Below, one piece after another: positions 12,931-25,437 of a stretch of DNA of 64,000 nt. A program made the position numbers and the translations under genes. Where the stretch lies: the NCBI GenBank assembly GCA_022497155.1, contig MU385715.1:248001-312000 (forward strand). Direction: 5' to 3'. Source of the stretch: Whalleya microplaca (taxonomy: Eukaryota > Ascomycota > Sordariomycetes > Xylariales > Xylariaceae). A model generated the notes under the pieces. The model saw only the letters and a list, made by a program, of their open reading frames with translations. It had not been told where the DNA came from and ran no database searches. Each line of letters begins with the position of its first letter. Positions within the stretch are counted from its first letter, which is position 1.

Positions 12931-15852
12931 AAGAGGCGTTTCCGTTGCAACCCTTACCTGTCTTTTATTGCCGGCTGGCTGGCTGTCCCTTGCATTGTCA
13001 AAGATGACAAGGGTTGCCTAGCAGTTAGTTTACTATAGATAGAAGTATTGATATATATCCTCAGGGACAAGCCCCGAAGGGGACAGCTACGCATAATCGT
13101 CGGAGAGACGCCGGCGAGGCTCGAGCGAAAGATGAGCAAAAGAAGGAAAAAGAAAAAAATGGAAGTTGGTAGATCGTTTGCATGTGGTTTGGCCGCGGCG
13201 TTACAACGACCGCCCGCTCGGTTATGACGGAAATTCGAAATGCGAGATGCGAGATGCGAAGGAAGGTGGTCGCTAGGTTTCCATGTCGTGACGGAGGGGG
13301 TGCGTAACTGTGACGGGCGAACTGGGCGTGCAGCAACAACTATCGGCGCTCATACCTACCTACGCGTGTGCCGTTCTGTTCGATTCGATGTCCGAAGATA
13401 CATATGCAAAGGAGGGAAAGAAAGCCTCCAGTACATCAGAGTCTATGTACGCACTACCTACCCTCCGCGACTTCGATTTAGGGTATGGTCCCGCGTAATG
13501 CGAGCAAGGAGATTATCTATCGATTGCCTACAGTACCACGAGGGAAGCAGGCGACTGGCTTGATTGTTCTGCAAAAGGCAGAGCAGAAAGAGGGAGGAAA
13601 TATGACAGCTCACATTGTGGCTCCCCGCCAACCGTCCAATCTGCTACCGTCAAGCAAGATTCCTCACAGACGCAAATCTCAGGAACCGGGAGATAAAATT
13701 TTCATGGCGCCCACGCAACCCACCCCTCTACCCGAGCGGCGGATGGGGAGATCTCGCGCCGGATGTTTGTCAGATGGTACAGCGCACGATGGTAAGCCAT
13801 CGACATCATGCGGCAGCCGTTTGCTACAAATGAGGCTGAATCTGAATGTTCCGGTTGGACTGTCGGTAACGTCGTAGCCCAAAGCCTCAAACAACCTGTT
13901 ACAAGGCTGATAAAACGGTTCGCTGATACCACGCGTGACGACCAGATTCGGCATAGCTGCTTTTGCCAATTGGGGGGGTGGTGTTCAATTTTACCGGACC
14001 CTGTTTATTGTTTTTCTTTTACGAGCCGATTGGGACAGGACATGATATTCCTTTTTATCTGTCCAGACCCAGAAACGACGAGCTGCATAATGATACTTGC
14101 TATAGTATAACTATAGTATAGCATAGCGCGCGAACTCGTCGGAAGCGGGGATTAACCCGCCCGCATGTCTTGCCCACCTAGGTAGTAAGCGAGGATGAGA
14201 ACTCGGCGGTCACCGCAGTGATATCAGTCAGACGTTCGTGCCGTGCAGGCAGGCCAGGCAGGTCCGCCTGTCAAACCTGTCAAGCCTGTCCCATTTTCGG
14301 CACATCTACCGGTTGGGTTCGCTGTGCGACGCTGATCATCCAGTGTGGGGAGCGGTAGGCTGAGAGAGCCGTAGAGGGTCGCAAAACACTATCCGTATTT
14401 GGTAAGGGGGGGTAGTAGCAGAGACTTCCGCGAGTGGCCCTTGGGCCCTGGGACGAGAAGAAAAATCTTGAACGGGTGCGCTCATACCGGCACATTACTA
14501 CTGTGCTTAGAATAGTCCCCCCCTAAATAGGACAGGCCCTATAGCTACCTTGATATCGCCAGTCCGGCGAAAGGGCGGTAAGTAGTGTTGCAACTTGCGA
14601 GTGACAAACACCCACTGAAACGCCTCTGTGAATCTGGACGTCTTGGCAAGGCAGGACGGGAACATGCTTGCAATCGAACGGTAGTTGGCGAACCCTGAAG
14701 GGCATTTGTCTTGGTTCCGTTCGGCTTACCTGCATAGATACTTTATCTATATTAACCCTCTCAAGAGTTTTGTTCTTAGAGTATCTGTTCGCGTCTTCAC
14801 GACACTCGTCAAGACTGCTCCTCTATGCTTGCCACGACTACTGTGCCGCGGAAGGTGGCCTGATGACAAAGTCAGCAATGCTCCGAACTAAATTGCTAGG
14901 TGTAGATCGTAGAGATGAACACCCACCGACGCCGACAGCTATTTGCTCGACAATCTCTAATCATGTTTTGTTTGCTAACAAGTGGAGAGCATTAAGGCGT
15001 TTACGACTAGGGCAAACGGGGGCCTGGCTGGCCTGGTCTACTCCAGTAGAAAGATTTGTTGAGGATCGGGATATGTATCTTATAATGATATTAGTTGGAG
15101 ATATTATAGTTAGCTGGCACTTCTTCGCGGAGTCTTGTCACGTTACAATACCTAGCCGATGACATCAAGACGGCATAGCATGTATGTATTTCGAACATGC
15201 TATAGATCGTGTTTGGATCTTGTGCAATCGGCCGTAGTGCAGGACGGTATCATCAGTTACCTTCCAGGTGGTTGCTGCTGAATCAGCAACTTATCTTGAC
15301 ATCGGCGGGTAACCGGCGAGGCCCCGGGGGGGTTTGGGGCTAGGTGCGCAGTTGGGTATTAAGGCTGTTGGGGGACCCCATTAGGGGTAGATGTGCTGAC
15401 TTCCGTTTTGGGCCATATGCATCCTATCGCAACCAACCAGAGGAGGCCAAGGTTGGAGTAATCAATCCCGCCTCCATACAAGTATACAGAGATGGTACGA
15501 TTTCCCTATCCAAGATGACAATACGTCGGGGCCGTCGGGGGCCCAAGGCAGAAGAGCCCTTAAAACAGCAGGGTGAGTCTAGAGATGACAATTACATCCA
15601 ATAAGTGACAGCATTCAGGTATGATGAAACTCGTGAGGCTTCATAAAACATGAGATGCCCGTCCTGCTTGCACTGCTTGCAATACTGCTTGCAGTTGGTC
15701 CGCGGGCTCGGGGATGATAAACTAGCTACATACTAGTATAAGGATAAAACAGCCCAGCCAGTCAGTATGTACGAGAAACAGCATGCGCAATGTTTTCCTA
15801 TTTGGACGCTGGGCGTGGTGGAGTGGGCATGTCGGAAGTTGAATCTAACCAT

Positions 15853-15884
15853 CGGAGATTTTCTGATTTGTTCAGAAATCTCCG
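15853..15884. other. 13-bp stem hairpin
   Basis: CGGAGATTTTCTGA is followed, after a loop of about 5 nt, by TCAGAAATCTCCG. The arms pair along 13 positions with one extra T in the left arm. No gene is supported around it, so its role is unknown. Confidence 0.6.
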
Positions 15885-16905
15885 GGAGCTTAAATCGTGA
15901 AACAACTAAGTCAATAAATAGCCTAACGCTTGAGTCAAGGACGAGGCCCATGCCCAAGCCCGTTGGTCGCAGTTTGGCCGCAGGCGACGGTGCATTGGAG
16001 CGTGGTCAGCAGACACCGGCAGGACGATGCTGGGAACATGCTGGGAACTCAGGTTATAGAGGAGATAGGACTTCTCTACGTGTCAGACGGCATGACGAAC
16101 CAGAGCACCTGTGCTGCTGCTATGCACAATAGACCTGCCATGTAAGTGAAGAGGTGCAGGAGATGGGCTCGTCTGCATGGTGATGGAAAGAATAATAGAT
16201 GATGTATACGTGTACGAAATCATGTATGAATGTAGCTAAGGTACGAAGTACTTAGGTAGGTAGACAGCACACCAGCGTTTATCTGACTAACGCACGAATA
16301 ACCAGATAACGTAAAATACGGAGTTCTAATTTTGATGTACACGTATATGTTCCGCAATGGTCTCTTTCATTTAGTAATATGTCCGTTGTAATAGTCGATA
16401 AATTGTTGATGCCGGAGCTGTGATGTATGCGGCTTCTTTCCTCGTGCAATTCCGCCCGGTTATAGGTCAGCCAAGGTGCGAACAAGCAGATAGATAGATA
16501 GATACGAAGACAACACAACACGACAGTACCGACGCGAAGGTGGCCAGCGATCAGATCTCGGACACGAAGATCACAACAATACAGTTCACACCGAAGTGAA
16601 AAGTGGTTCGACATTTCAAGATGTAACATCTGATGGTCAGACCTCGTCGTTCCTTGATTGAAACCGCAGTCCCACATTCGTGGTTGTCAAGCTAGAAAGA
16701 GAAAACTTCGAGAAGCGCCTCCGGAGAGTCTCAACTAGACGACTAGAAGGTTTCTAGACTTGGACCCTCGGGGGCGGCTCCGTTCTGGCTCCACAGTGAT
16801 TTGCGAACTCGATCCTAGCTGTCGGGAAACTATCCCGACATCTGTCAGCCTGCAACGTACAGAGTGGATTCATCCTTAGAGAATTGACACTTCTTAGCTC
16901 TCATA

Positions 16906-17418
16906 GAACAACTCGGCCCACCTAGAATTCCCTCCCCTATTTCCTAAACTTCCCTCCTATCCACTTAGGACAGGGCTGTCATACGCTGACATAGATGCCC
17001 AGCCAGACTAGTACGGAGATTAATGTCGGGTAGTGTCGATCCGTGCAAATCTAATATACCGAGTATGTAGTTGTTTTGTATCCTATCTTTAAAATTGCAA
17101 TTGCAATTGTAACCTTTTCTAACACTTATTACGCGATCTTGAAGCTATTTACAACAACTACCTATTTCCAGCTAGTAATAACCCCATCTAATCCCTATAT
17201 CGGAATAAAACGAAATGCCTTTAAGCCCACGCTACTCAATCAGACGCCTTATATATATATATAAACAATACGCAAGTAACAAAAACTACGCGTCAAATGC
17301 CTCCAGCGCGTAGATGTATACCTAATTGACATCTTATCTACATACTAATCTTATGTTAAGTGGAGGGGAGGGAAGTTTAGGAAAAAAGGGAGGGAATTCT
17401 AGGTGGGTCGGAACAACT
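16906..17418. mobile_element. Non-autonomous hAT-like MITE with 8-bp target duplication
   Basis: The element spans 16914..17410 (497 bp). Its ends are inverted repeats of about 54 bp: 16914-16967 against 17357-17410 on the other strand, with five mismatches. The termini read CGGCCCACCTAG and CGACCCACCTAG. The same 8-mer GAACAACT lies immediately outside both ends (16906-16913 and 17411-17418), as expected for a target-site duplication. Eight-base duplications are typical of the hAT superfamily. The interior is AT-rich (for example a TATATATATATA run near 17251) and holds no transposase, so the element would depend on one supplied elsewhere. Long, well-kept inverted repeats and an intact duplication suggest a fairly recent insertion. 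Superfamily assignment rests mainly on the 8-bp duplication; the long terminal repeats are unusual for classic hAT elements. Confidence 0.82.
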
Positions 17419-20400
17419 TTAATAAGAGCCTCCAACCTCCACTTATATAAGACGAACCCCAGGCCACCGGGAACCCACGAGGCGATTCCTTGCAGTAAGT
17501 GGGCTGGTACAAAGACAAGCTCAGCTTGTCACATTGCCAAGTATTCTGCCTTTCCCCTTATTTTCGACCACCGCATGTACTACGTAGTACTATACCCAGG
17601 GCCACCTCGTTTACATACCTAGTATCATCGAGTCATTCGCGAACAAGACAGAGCGTAGAGAATACCCAAAATGAGATACATATGTATCTCGAGTGGGCCC
17701 TGCTAGCTCGGTTAAAGGGCATCATCTCTTGTTCGGGTTGGGCTTGACACTCTTGGATAAAATGAGAAAAACAGATAAAGTTAGTGCAGATGCGCAGGAG
17801 TGCAAGTGGCTCGAAACAGTAGGTAGTTGCGTGTGATAGATGTCGTAATTCACTTTACTCGATACTCGATGCCGCATTGGGCTCTCTCTTAGGAACCGAA
17901 GAAGGTTGCAGGGTATCCAGATCGTAACCATATACTGCGTAACAGCATAAGGAAGAAAACAGCGGGACGCAGGGACGCACTCGTTATCGCCAGTTGTTTC
18001 CCAAGAAGATGACTGGTCAAAAAATTTAATTAGTAACCTACGGAACAGAGAGGGGGGGATAAGATTCAGCACCCGTCAAACGCTTCAACTACCATGGCAT
18101 TGACAGTTCGTCAGCCGTCGTTACACTACATACTACGTCGTACCTAACCTACCTAAATTGCCTGACCTGACCTACCTAGGTACATGGATACAACTACAAA
18201 GCTGTAACGGTACCTACAAGGAAGAGCAATAGATGGTTCAATATGTCAACTACCTTACCTAGGTAGTATATTAGGTACCGACCAACTTTAATCGATCCCC
18301 CGCGCCCGCCTATCTATCTAAACTTAAAGCCTTCAATACCCGTTGTCTACCGATACATAGCATCTTCTTGATATGTTAGGTAGGTAGTCCTACATCTGCG
18401 ATTTATGGTTTACCTAGGTATGGTTTATCTGATCCATCAAAACACCATCGCTTCGTGCCTATGCATATGTATGTAGATGTAGATGACTTGCGTTGGGCCA
18501 AAAGAGACTGCTGACAGTGTCGACCGTATCCAGTTACATACGTCGTTCAGTCTTCACATGATCACATCCAGCCAAAGATGGTGGGGTCTCTCAAACCATT
18601 CCCCTTCTTCCTTCATAATCTCACGCATAAACCAGAATTCATCAGCATGAAGAATCTCACACCGGCTTATTTAAACCGCGTCAGCTAGACTATATAGCTG
18701 ACCCGAGGTATCACCTAGCACGACCGGAAATCTTGTTACCACTGGTCTGTGTTACCTTACATCTTAACCCAGAGTCCCTGGGCAGGTCGCCCTAAACTCG
18801 ATTGGGTCCCGCTCGACTACATATGCAATAACACAACGCTCGAGTTCATCATAATGCCAACCACAACAGCACAACTCTGGGGCGTCGCATATCCACTTAT
18901 CTGCCTCGCATGCCTACGAGGCTGCATGGCAGCATGGTTACTTGCTTCATCGAGGTGAGTCTGTTATATGCGAGCGTGCTGTGCGTTCTGCGTGCGTTCC
19001 AGCGGTAACGAATACTTACGTACGGTACATTAAGGCGCAGAATACTACCCCAGACCTTGTTCTACCTAAGTACGAAACAACCTTGTGGGTAATATAATAC
19101 CTCGCTGCCCAGCCTGCCCTCGATAACCACCAGACTCCCCAGCATCTACCTAGGTGAATGATGAAATCCCTCTCCCCGGGTAGCCAATCAGGGGCATTCC
19201 CGGCCCAAACCACCGCAACCATACTTGCGTAACCGCTCGGCCCACCGTCCATGGGAACCGCGCCAGAGTTGTGTCTGTATTGGATCACTCTAATAATATT
19301 TCCCGTCTTTGCGTAACCTTCTTGAACCACTTATTGTTCGACTGTGAATCTTCAGCAGCAGATTTTCACGTCAAAAAGAGACGCGGACGCAGCTCAAGCG
19401 CATGCAACCCTTTCTGCTGATTGACTCTTCCTGGGCTCGGAGAGATCTCATCGCTGCACGCAACAGGTAACCAAGGTCACCGGTAAAGCTTCTTCTTCCG
19501 AATTGGTAAAATCAGTCTGCAAGGTAGGGTAAGGTAAGGTAGGGTAGGGGTAGATGACGGCCGACCGGTGAAGAATGATACCTATTGTACGAGCGAGACG
19601 CATATGCCCTCCACCAGCGTATTAGTGTCTGGAAACCCTCCTCGGTGCGGCTCGCCCAATCCCAGAACCCAAGGCGAGTTATCTATCTGACCTACATGGC
19701 AGACCGGTTCAACGATGATGGGTGATAAATGATGGAGGCCGGTCGTTCCAAGCCCTTTCCCTGCCCGTGGTCAATGGCCATCCCATGTCAATGTCATGCA
19801 CATCTCCATGCCCAAGCCCGTCACCATCAAGGCAGCGCTCTAGCCCTTTCTTCAAGACTTGGTGTTGTTGTTATTGCTGCTGTTTCGATCGATGCTTTAA
19901 TAAGATGACATTCGGATGGACCTATTTCCCTACGTAGTACGTGGGTGCATATCATAAGTAGACAGGCATATAGGTACATGCCTCGGGTACTTTGGCTATC
20001 TTGCAATCAATCAATTGCAGGCGAATTACGAATTACACACCTACATGTAGGTAATGTAGAGATGGGCAGTCTGACACCGGGCGTCTGCCTAGGTGCCTGG
20101 TGGTGTAAGGACTTAAGGCAGGTCCAGTTTGGGCCGCAGGTACACAGCCGAAGTACCGAAGTACTTTGTACTGAAGTCTGGAGAAAAGGATACCACAAAC
20201 GTACAGGTATCCCGTACCGACACGGAGGAGGTAAGGCAGGGAAAAGGGTACATGGGTACCTGTCGCCGAAGGTTCTAAGTGAAAAAGTCAAAACCCCATG
20301 TCACTTCACTCATCGATCTAGAAAAAATTTAAAATAAAAAAAAAGAATCCCACATGCCCTGGTCATCCAAAACTCAGACGACATGGAGTTCCACTGCAAC

Positions 20401-21147
20401 TCCTGCTATGTCAATCACCTCACCCGAAGACCCGTTTTGTCCACACATTGTTCCCGTCCCTCGCTTCGTAGTTGTTCCCATAGTATGCATCGACCTTCCC
20501 ACGCGAACAAAGCCTCCTGTCGTCGTCATAGGCCGCTGGGGGGTAGCAAGGCGTTGACGGACACGGTACATATTGCCTCGAGCCTCCCTCACTGCCTCAT
20601 GGCTTGTTCAGTCGTGAGAGTCCAAGTGTGTGCGCACATGCCGTTCGATGAATAGTTACACATCATATTACCATCTTATCATATTTCTGTCATTCTTCAC
20701 TCAATTGCAAAAGAAATAGTCCCACCTCGCCTTGCCATCTGTCTGTACAGAATACGTGTAGAGAGATCTAAATCTCGCCAGCCTTATTACAAACAGCCTC
20801 CTCTTCCATCCCGCGTACCAACCCACATTTGGCAAACAGAATCAAAGACAACCCAAACCAACCCGTTGGACCTCAGGGTCATTCACTTCGAGAGCTATTT
20901 AAAGACTCTCTTTTCTCGTCACATCCTGAACACAGCTGCCTCCTCCAGCTCTGCACTTCCCAACCCTCATCAATACCTACTACACCTCTTCTTCACCCTT
21001 ATAGTGAGTATGTCAACCCGTCACCGCCCACCGTCCATATGACTAACCTCACCGAGCCCCCCGCCAAGAACCCATCTTCACTACTAGCAACAGCAGCTTT
21101 AGGTCAGGGAGCTCTTCTAGGACATACCTTCGATCTCATCATCCATA
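17419..21147. other. Gene-poor region, right part
   Basis: About 3.7 kb with no supported large gene. A dense cluster of ACCTACCTAGGTA-type words lies at 18120-18420, with more at 19147 and 20088. An open stretch at 18853-18957, followed by a good GTGAGT donor, could be a first exon, but I found no partner. The right end is the promoter and leader of the small Cys-rich gene. Confidence 0.45.
20896..20904 (+). promoter_or_regulatory. TATA-like element upstream of small Cys-rich gene
   Basis: TATTTAAAG lies about 245 bp before the start codon at 21148. It is followed by a pyrimidine-rich stretch of the kind common around fungal transcription starts. This is a motif match only. Confidence 0.35.
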
Positions 21148-21312
21148 ATGGCCGTGGGAAGTAACTGCGCACACTCTTTCAAGATGATCAAGTCGGATAA
21201 CACGCTGGTGCAATGGGTCTGCAACCTGTGCCACCGTGGTCCGTACTGGTGGATTTTCGAGTGTCGATACTGCAAAATCCACGCGTGCCGAGCCTGTGTT
21301 TCCAACGTCTAA
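21148..21312 (+). CDS. 54-residue Cys-rich small protein, putative zinc-binding
   Basis: A complete single-exon frame of 54 residues with a good start context (A at -3, G at +4). It has seven cysteines, six of them in three CxxC pairs (CNLC at 25-28, CRYC at 39-42, CRAC at 47-50), plus Cys7 and His9 in CAH. This fits a compact two-metal zinc ribbon or treble-clef fold. The core pattern HSFKMIKSDNTLVQWVCNLC, then GPxWWIFEC, resembles small uncharacterised proteins I remember from many Sordariomycetes genomes; that family statement is from memory. No signal peptide or membrane segment. It stands alone, about 1.9 kb from the next gene, with a strong stem-loop 180 bp past its stop. Function unknown; a nuclear or cytosolic zinc-binding adaptor is only a guess. 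Confidence 0.72.
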   Translation: MAVGSNCAHSFKMIKSDNTLVQWVCNLCHRGPYWWIFECRYCKIHACRACVSNV

Positions 21313-23253
21313 AAGACGGATGGGAATTGGGTCGGGGCGTGCTGCTGGGGTTGTGGTAAGTTCAAAACACCCATTTGTCATGTTTCAGATGGCAGCATCT
21401 AGTCGTCAAATATGACAGAGTTAACGAGGTTTGTTTTTAGCACTAAATCACGGTCTCGGCTTTGGCAGCCAAGCTTCTATTTTCAATTGGTAGGCGATTT
21501 CTTAACTGGAGCCACAGGTTAGGAATCGCCTGCACAAAGAAGCCGACAATTATCTACCCCAAAAATATGCATTTCAAGATACACTGCATATCACCGTTGG
21601 GACGTTAACCTGTGGTGTCCCCCTGTCCGCAACGCCACGATGCTGCAGGTCGTGGCCACAGCAGCCAGATCGTTCCGCTGTCTTGGACGTCATCTTGTCA
21701 ACGACAAATCTAGAATGTGATATATTTTGTGTTCTCCCACGGTACTTGTCAGCCACTCGAGCCACAACGCATCGCGGCCGCATTCTATTCAGATCCGCAA
21801 ACGACATATCACTTTCCGCTGCAGCTTCTATCAACTGGATTTGGTTGGGCTTGATAAGTGAGCTATCAGTTTGGCCAGCTTGCGTTTCTTTCAATGACGA
21901 CACTTATGATTACAATTTCCTGGACTCGATTTCCCACAATGGACAGTGTATTTGCAGGAGGACAAGATGTCCCTTCTGTATATTTCGAGTTGAGGCGTCT
22001 ATGCAACTTTTCCTGTTAAACCATTCTTTTCGTTTCAGGAGTTTTTCGGCTCGCGAGCAAGAATGGCATTGCCGCCTGGATTATGCGCCTTCACGTCACA
22101 GGCTTCCTTTCCCCCCTCATAGTGTACAACGCTTCTACAGATGGAAAACTCAAGGGACTACAGGTATGGGGGTGTTGGTGACGGGTTATCTCGTATTCCC
22201 GACGGCTCTGGTGATCTCGCACCACACCTGGTGTTCTGGTACGGCTCATTAATTCTGGAGGGAAAATGTTTTTCAAACGGCGACACGGCACGGCAGCGAA
22301 TCACGGCTGCCCCTGGCTCACTCGCTGGATCTTTTTTTAGGCTGTGCTTTTGGTTTGGCGCAAAGAAACTATGGCAAAGAAAGTCGGGTACGCAAGTACA
22401 ATCAATACCTCAATCATGTTCATCATTCCCAAATAGACGAAAAGATTCTTTTCCTTGTTTTCTATTTTTACCTCGGATGACACAAACCAAAAAGGTTCGC
22501 TCTCCATGCCACGTTGCAGTCGATGAATTGTGTTTGACGTATGTACGTCGTTGGAGATGTCAGGTTACCATGTAGTCAAAGTTGAGGCTGCTGCGGCAGC
22601 CCAACGGGGAAGCTGATGTTGGGCAGGGCTACGTAGTAAACGCTGTACAACGTGGAGACCCCCGTTTTCACACGCGCGGCGGCCTGCAAGGTCCCGTCGG
22701 CTTCTGGAACATTTAGAACAATCATTGGGTCACAGAAACGCAGTTATGAGGGCTATACAGGCGTGTACACGGCAGTCGACATTGGAGGAGGGGAGGGGAC
22801 TGCAGCAGCCAGCCTTTGATAGCGGAAACCCTGGCCATATATGGCCGTACATCGTACATACATACATGCATGCATGGCCATTAGCCTCATTAGCCTGATC
22901 CCTCTTGCTACCGACCTACATACCGGCATACGTACGCCGTACAACCTCGCCTCGCCTCGCCTCGCCTCGTAACCCGTTCCTCCCAATAGGGTCTGACCAA
23001 AACATTATGTCCGAGGACATCCAAATATGGCCCGGCCCGATCGGATGCGGCTATGTATCTCACATGTGAATCACGTAGCGTGGTGACAGTTGGCATCCAT
23101 GTTATGCCGTGTTAGCTGCAACCTGCAGATAGTAGGCACAATGCAGAGACCGCTGGCCGGCGCCGAGATCTCTCCCGGTTGCACCATCTAGCCTTCGCCT
23201 ACCTAGCGTCCACATGCAGTGTTGCCGTGTGCCGCGCAACGGCCGCAAGCTAC
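21313..23253. other. Intergenic between small Cys-rich gene and MOSC gene
   Basis: About 1.9 kb. Apart from the stem-loop at 21492-21531 and a run of CGCCT units on the plus strand near 22945-22970, nothing here is supported as a gene. Open frames near 21700-22570 are short and show no family resemblance. Confidence 0.45.
21492..21531. other. Stem-loop downstream of the small Cys-rich gene
   Basis: AGGCGATTTCTTAAC pairs with GTTAGGAATCGCCT across an 11-nt loop, giving about 14 paired positions with one bulge. It lies about 180 bp after the stop codon at 21312, so it could be inside that gene's 3' untranslated region. Confidence 0.55.
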
Positions 23254-24457
23254 TTACATCGGCCAAGCCCACACGTCTCGCTCGCTGATACGTTTCGTCA
23301 CTTTGATGTCGTCCCCCACGGCAACGTCAGCCACCAGCTCGTAGTCGTCCGTCGCGCCCTGCGACGACGGAGGCAGCAGGAATGCGTACCGCCCGAAGAT
23401 GGGCGACCACTTGTTCCCGCCATCCACGCGGCGGTCCTTCATCAGCTTCTTCAGCACCGTCCCCTGCTCGCCCGACGCCGGCCGCCCCGTCTCATAATCG
23501 ATGTTGATTGAGATGCACCGGCCGCAATTGGCCGTCAGCGCGAGGCGGTGCGTATGGCGCACCAACAACTCGCCCCAGAAGTCCTCATCCCACGCGCGGA
23601 GTGACAGCTCATCCCCACCGCTACCGCCTCCGGCGCTGCTGCTGCCGCTGCTGCTCTCCCCATCGGAGTCATCGTAGTCCCCATCCACCACAATATTAGG
23701 CCGGAATTTAATCATGTCCATGGACTCGCCCTCGGGCAGGCGTGCGCTGACGTCGCGCAGCGATGCCTTCGAAGTCACCAGGAACGGCGCCGCCTCGTTG
23801 AACGCTAACCCGCCTTTCCCGTCATCTTCCTCGGCACGCCCGCCGCCGACGTATGACGTGATGGACGACAGCCAGGACTTGCCAGCGGCAGCACGCTCTT
23901 TAGGCACATGCGCCAGCACATCGCGCCGCGCGTCCCCGATATAAACGAGGATGGCGCGGTAGCCGAGGCACGCGGAGAACCAGGCGTCGTAGGGGTCGCC
24001 CATGCGGAGCGCGGTCGTGGCGCTGCCGAACAGGTCTATATCAACGGTCTGCTCTCCGCCGTCTAGGGCCGGGTGTAAGGGGACGCGCAGCGCGGTGGCC
24101 TGCTCGGGGGTCGCCGGCGTCAGTGGTGGGTTGGGCACCCGGTACGTCACGACGATGTCATCGCCGTCGATGGCCTGCGCGAACAGCGTGCACTCCGGGA
24201 AGTACGCCGTCTGGATGTTTTTATAGCCCCGCCCGTCGCCCGCGTCCTTCAGCAGCATGAAGCGCCGGTCGTGGCGCAGACCCTCGCGGCGCAGCTGCGC
24301 GGTGCGCACGGAGACAGGCCGGAGGGACTTGATGGGGTAGATGTAGAGCTGCGAGATGGCCAGTAAGTGGGTGGTTAATTAAGGCTTTGTGAGGTCTTCT
24401 TCCTTTGCCTTTAGCCCTCTTCCTATTGAGTGCTTGACGTACCTCGGTGATCTTCAT
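23254..24457 (-). CDS. MOSC-domain molybdenum cofactor-binding protein (mARC-like)
   Basis: Putative molybdenum-cofactor enzyme of the MOSC family, related to mitochondrial amidoxime-reducing component and the C-terminal part of Moco sulfurase. Exons are 24457..24443 and 24348..23254, giving 369 residues. The 15-bp first exon encodes MKITE; after a 94-bp GT-AG intron the frame continues LYIYPIKSLRPVSV, the standard N-terminal MOSC barrel motif. HDRRFMLLKD follows. The MOSC domain includes FRPNIVVDG and NCGRCISINID, where the family places the molybdenum-ligating Cys. The chain ends with a short VGDDIKVTKR strand. A low-complexity Ser/Gly loop (SSSGSSSAGGGSGG) interrupts the domain. Codon third positions are very GC-rich. 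Substrate unknown; no targeting peptide is obvious. Confidence 0.9.
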
Positions 24458-25437
24458 GTTCGGTTGGCGGCCTTTTTTAGGCGATATTTTTGAGAATAGT
24501 AGAGTCGAGATAAGTAGCGTCTTCTCTCGCCCACTCGGGTGGATGTAGATATATCTCTTGGAGAACGCCCGAATACCGGCTGACGTAAACCGGACCCTGA
24601 ATTAGGTATGTATCGCACCTTGGGTAGCTACTAGATATGATACCCCAGATTGGCTATCACTTGCATTAGTAGTTCTAATCCCCACCCGGCCAGTTCCATC
24701 CATTACTATGAGAACATGGTATCTATTCCGAACTGGGAGTTCCTATTGCTATCTAGCCCATCTCAAGCCACTTACGCTATGTAAAAGTATCTGGAGTTAT
24801 TCCTATTGGTTGATTTTCTTTCACCGTTAGCTTAAGCACAAAGAAAATAAATGTCGACTGTTATGTGTGCAGCCATCCTACTAGACCATATACTCTTGGA
24901 CAATCTTCATAAGGATGTATATTATTTATGGCAAGATATACCTGTTAGCTGAATACCTCAACCTATGAAGATTATCGTAGGTTAATAGCTCATCAACCCG
25001 AAATACATTAGTTAAATCTTTATCTTTCGCAAAGTCGTAGAAAGCTTGTTGTTATTGATGATTTCGTTTTGTTTCACTTCAAAGGTCAGTTATAGGTAAG
25101 TTCTTATCTGCTCCCAAGGTGTAGGGATGAAGCTCTAAGCCGGTTGCTACTTAACTTGATAAAAACATGATATGTTTTATAATGAAAATCAAGGACGTGG
25201 TTGATGTTGCATTGCGCTTATCGCTACCGTGATATTCTGGTTGGCAGAGAAGAGTGCTCCAAAGTCTAGGGTTGGGGTTTGTCTCTTGGGTATCAACGCA
25301 AGGCTATATAGCCTGCATCTCCAATATTAATCAAGCTACATTAAGCATCCTTCATTTCCCGTCTATGCCATTTCGACCACCCTCACCACTCCTCACCTTT
25401 GCATCACCTATTGAGTACTTGCCAGATACGTTTCGCG
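24458..25437. other. AT-richer intergenic sequence before the HET gene
   Basis: About 1 kb of visibly AT-richer DNA between the MOSC gene (transcribed leftwards) and the HET-domain gene (transcribed rightwards). No gene or clear repeat seen. It must hold both promoters. Confidence 0.4.

Larger units (their letters stand above)
12272..16905. other. Gene-poor region, left part
   Basis: More than 4.6 kb with no supported gene. Open frames here are short, lack family resemblance and show no convincing splice partners. Notable items listed separately are a G-run array (12894-12930) and a hairpin (15853-15884). Short motifs of the CCTAGGTA type occur at about 14176 and 16245. Confidence 0.5.

Noticed and set aside
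13485..13969. Overlapping open frames of about 100-130 codons on both strands
   Set aside because: No family resemblance, no splice support, and both strands open equally, as expected by chance.
14668..15162. 164-codon plus-strand open frame
   Set aside because: Composition and motif content look random; no conserved domain recognised and no splice partners.
18853..18957. Possible first exon of a small Cys-containing protein ending at a GTGAGT donor
   Set aside because: No second exon could be found; the 35-residue frame alone is not enough.
12272..21147. RIP-type (C-to-T) mutated transposon graveyard
   Set aside because: The gene-poor stretch is not strongly AT-rich overall and shows no broad TpA excess by eye. 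Only the MITE is supported.
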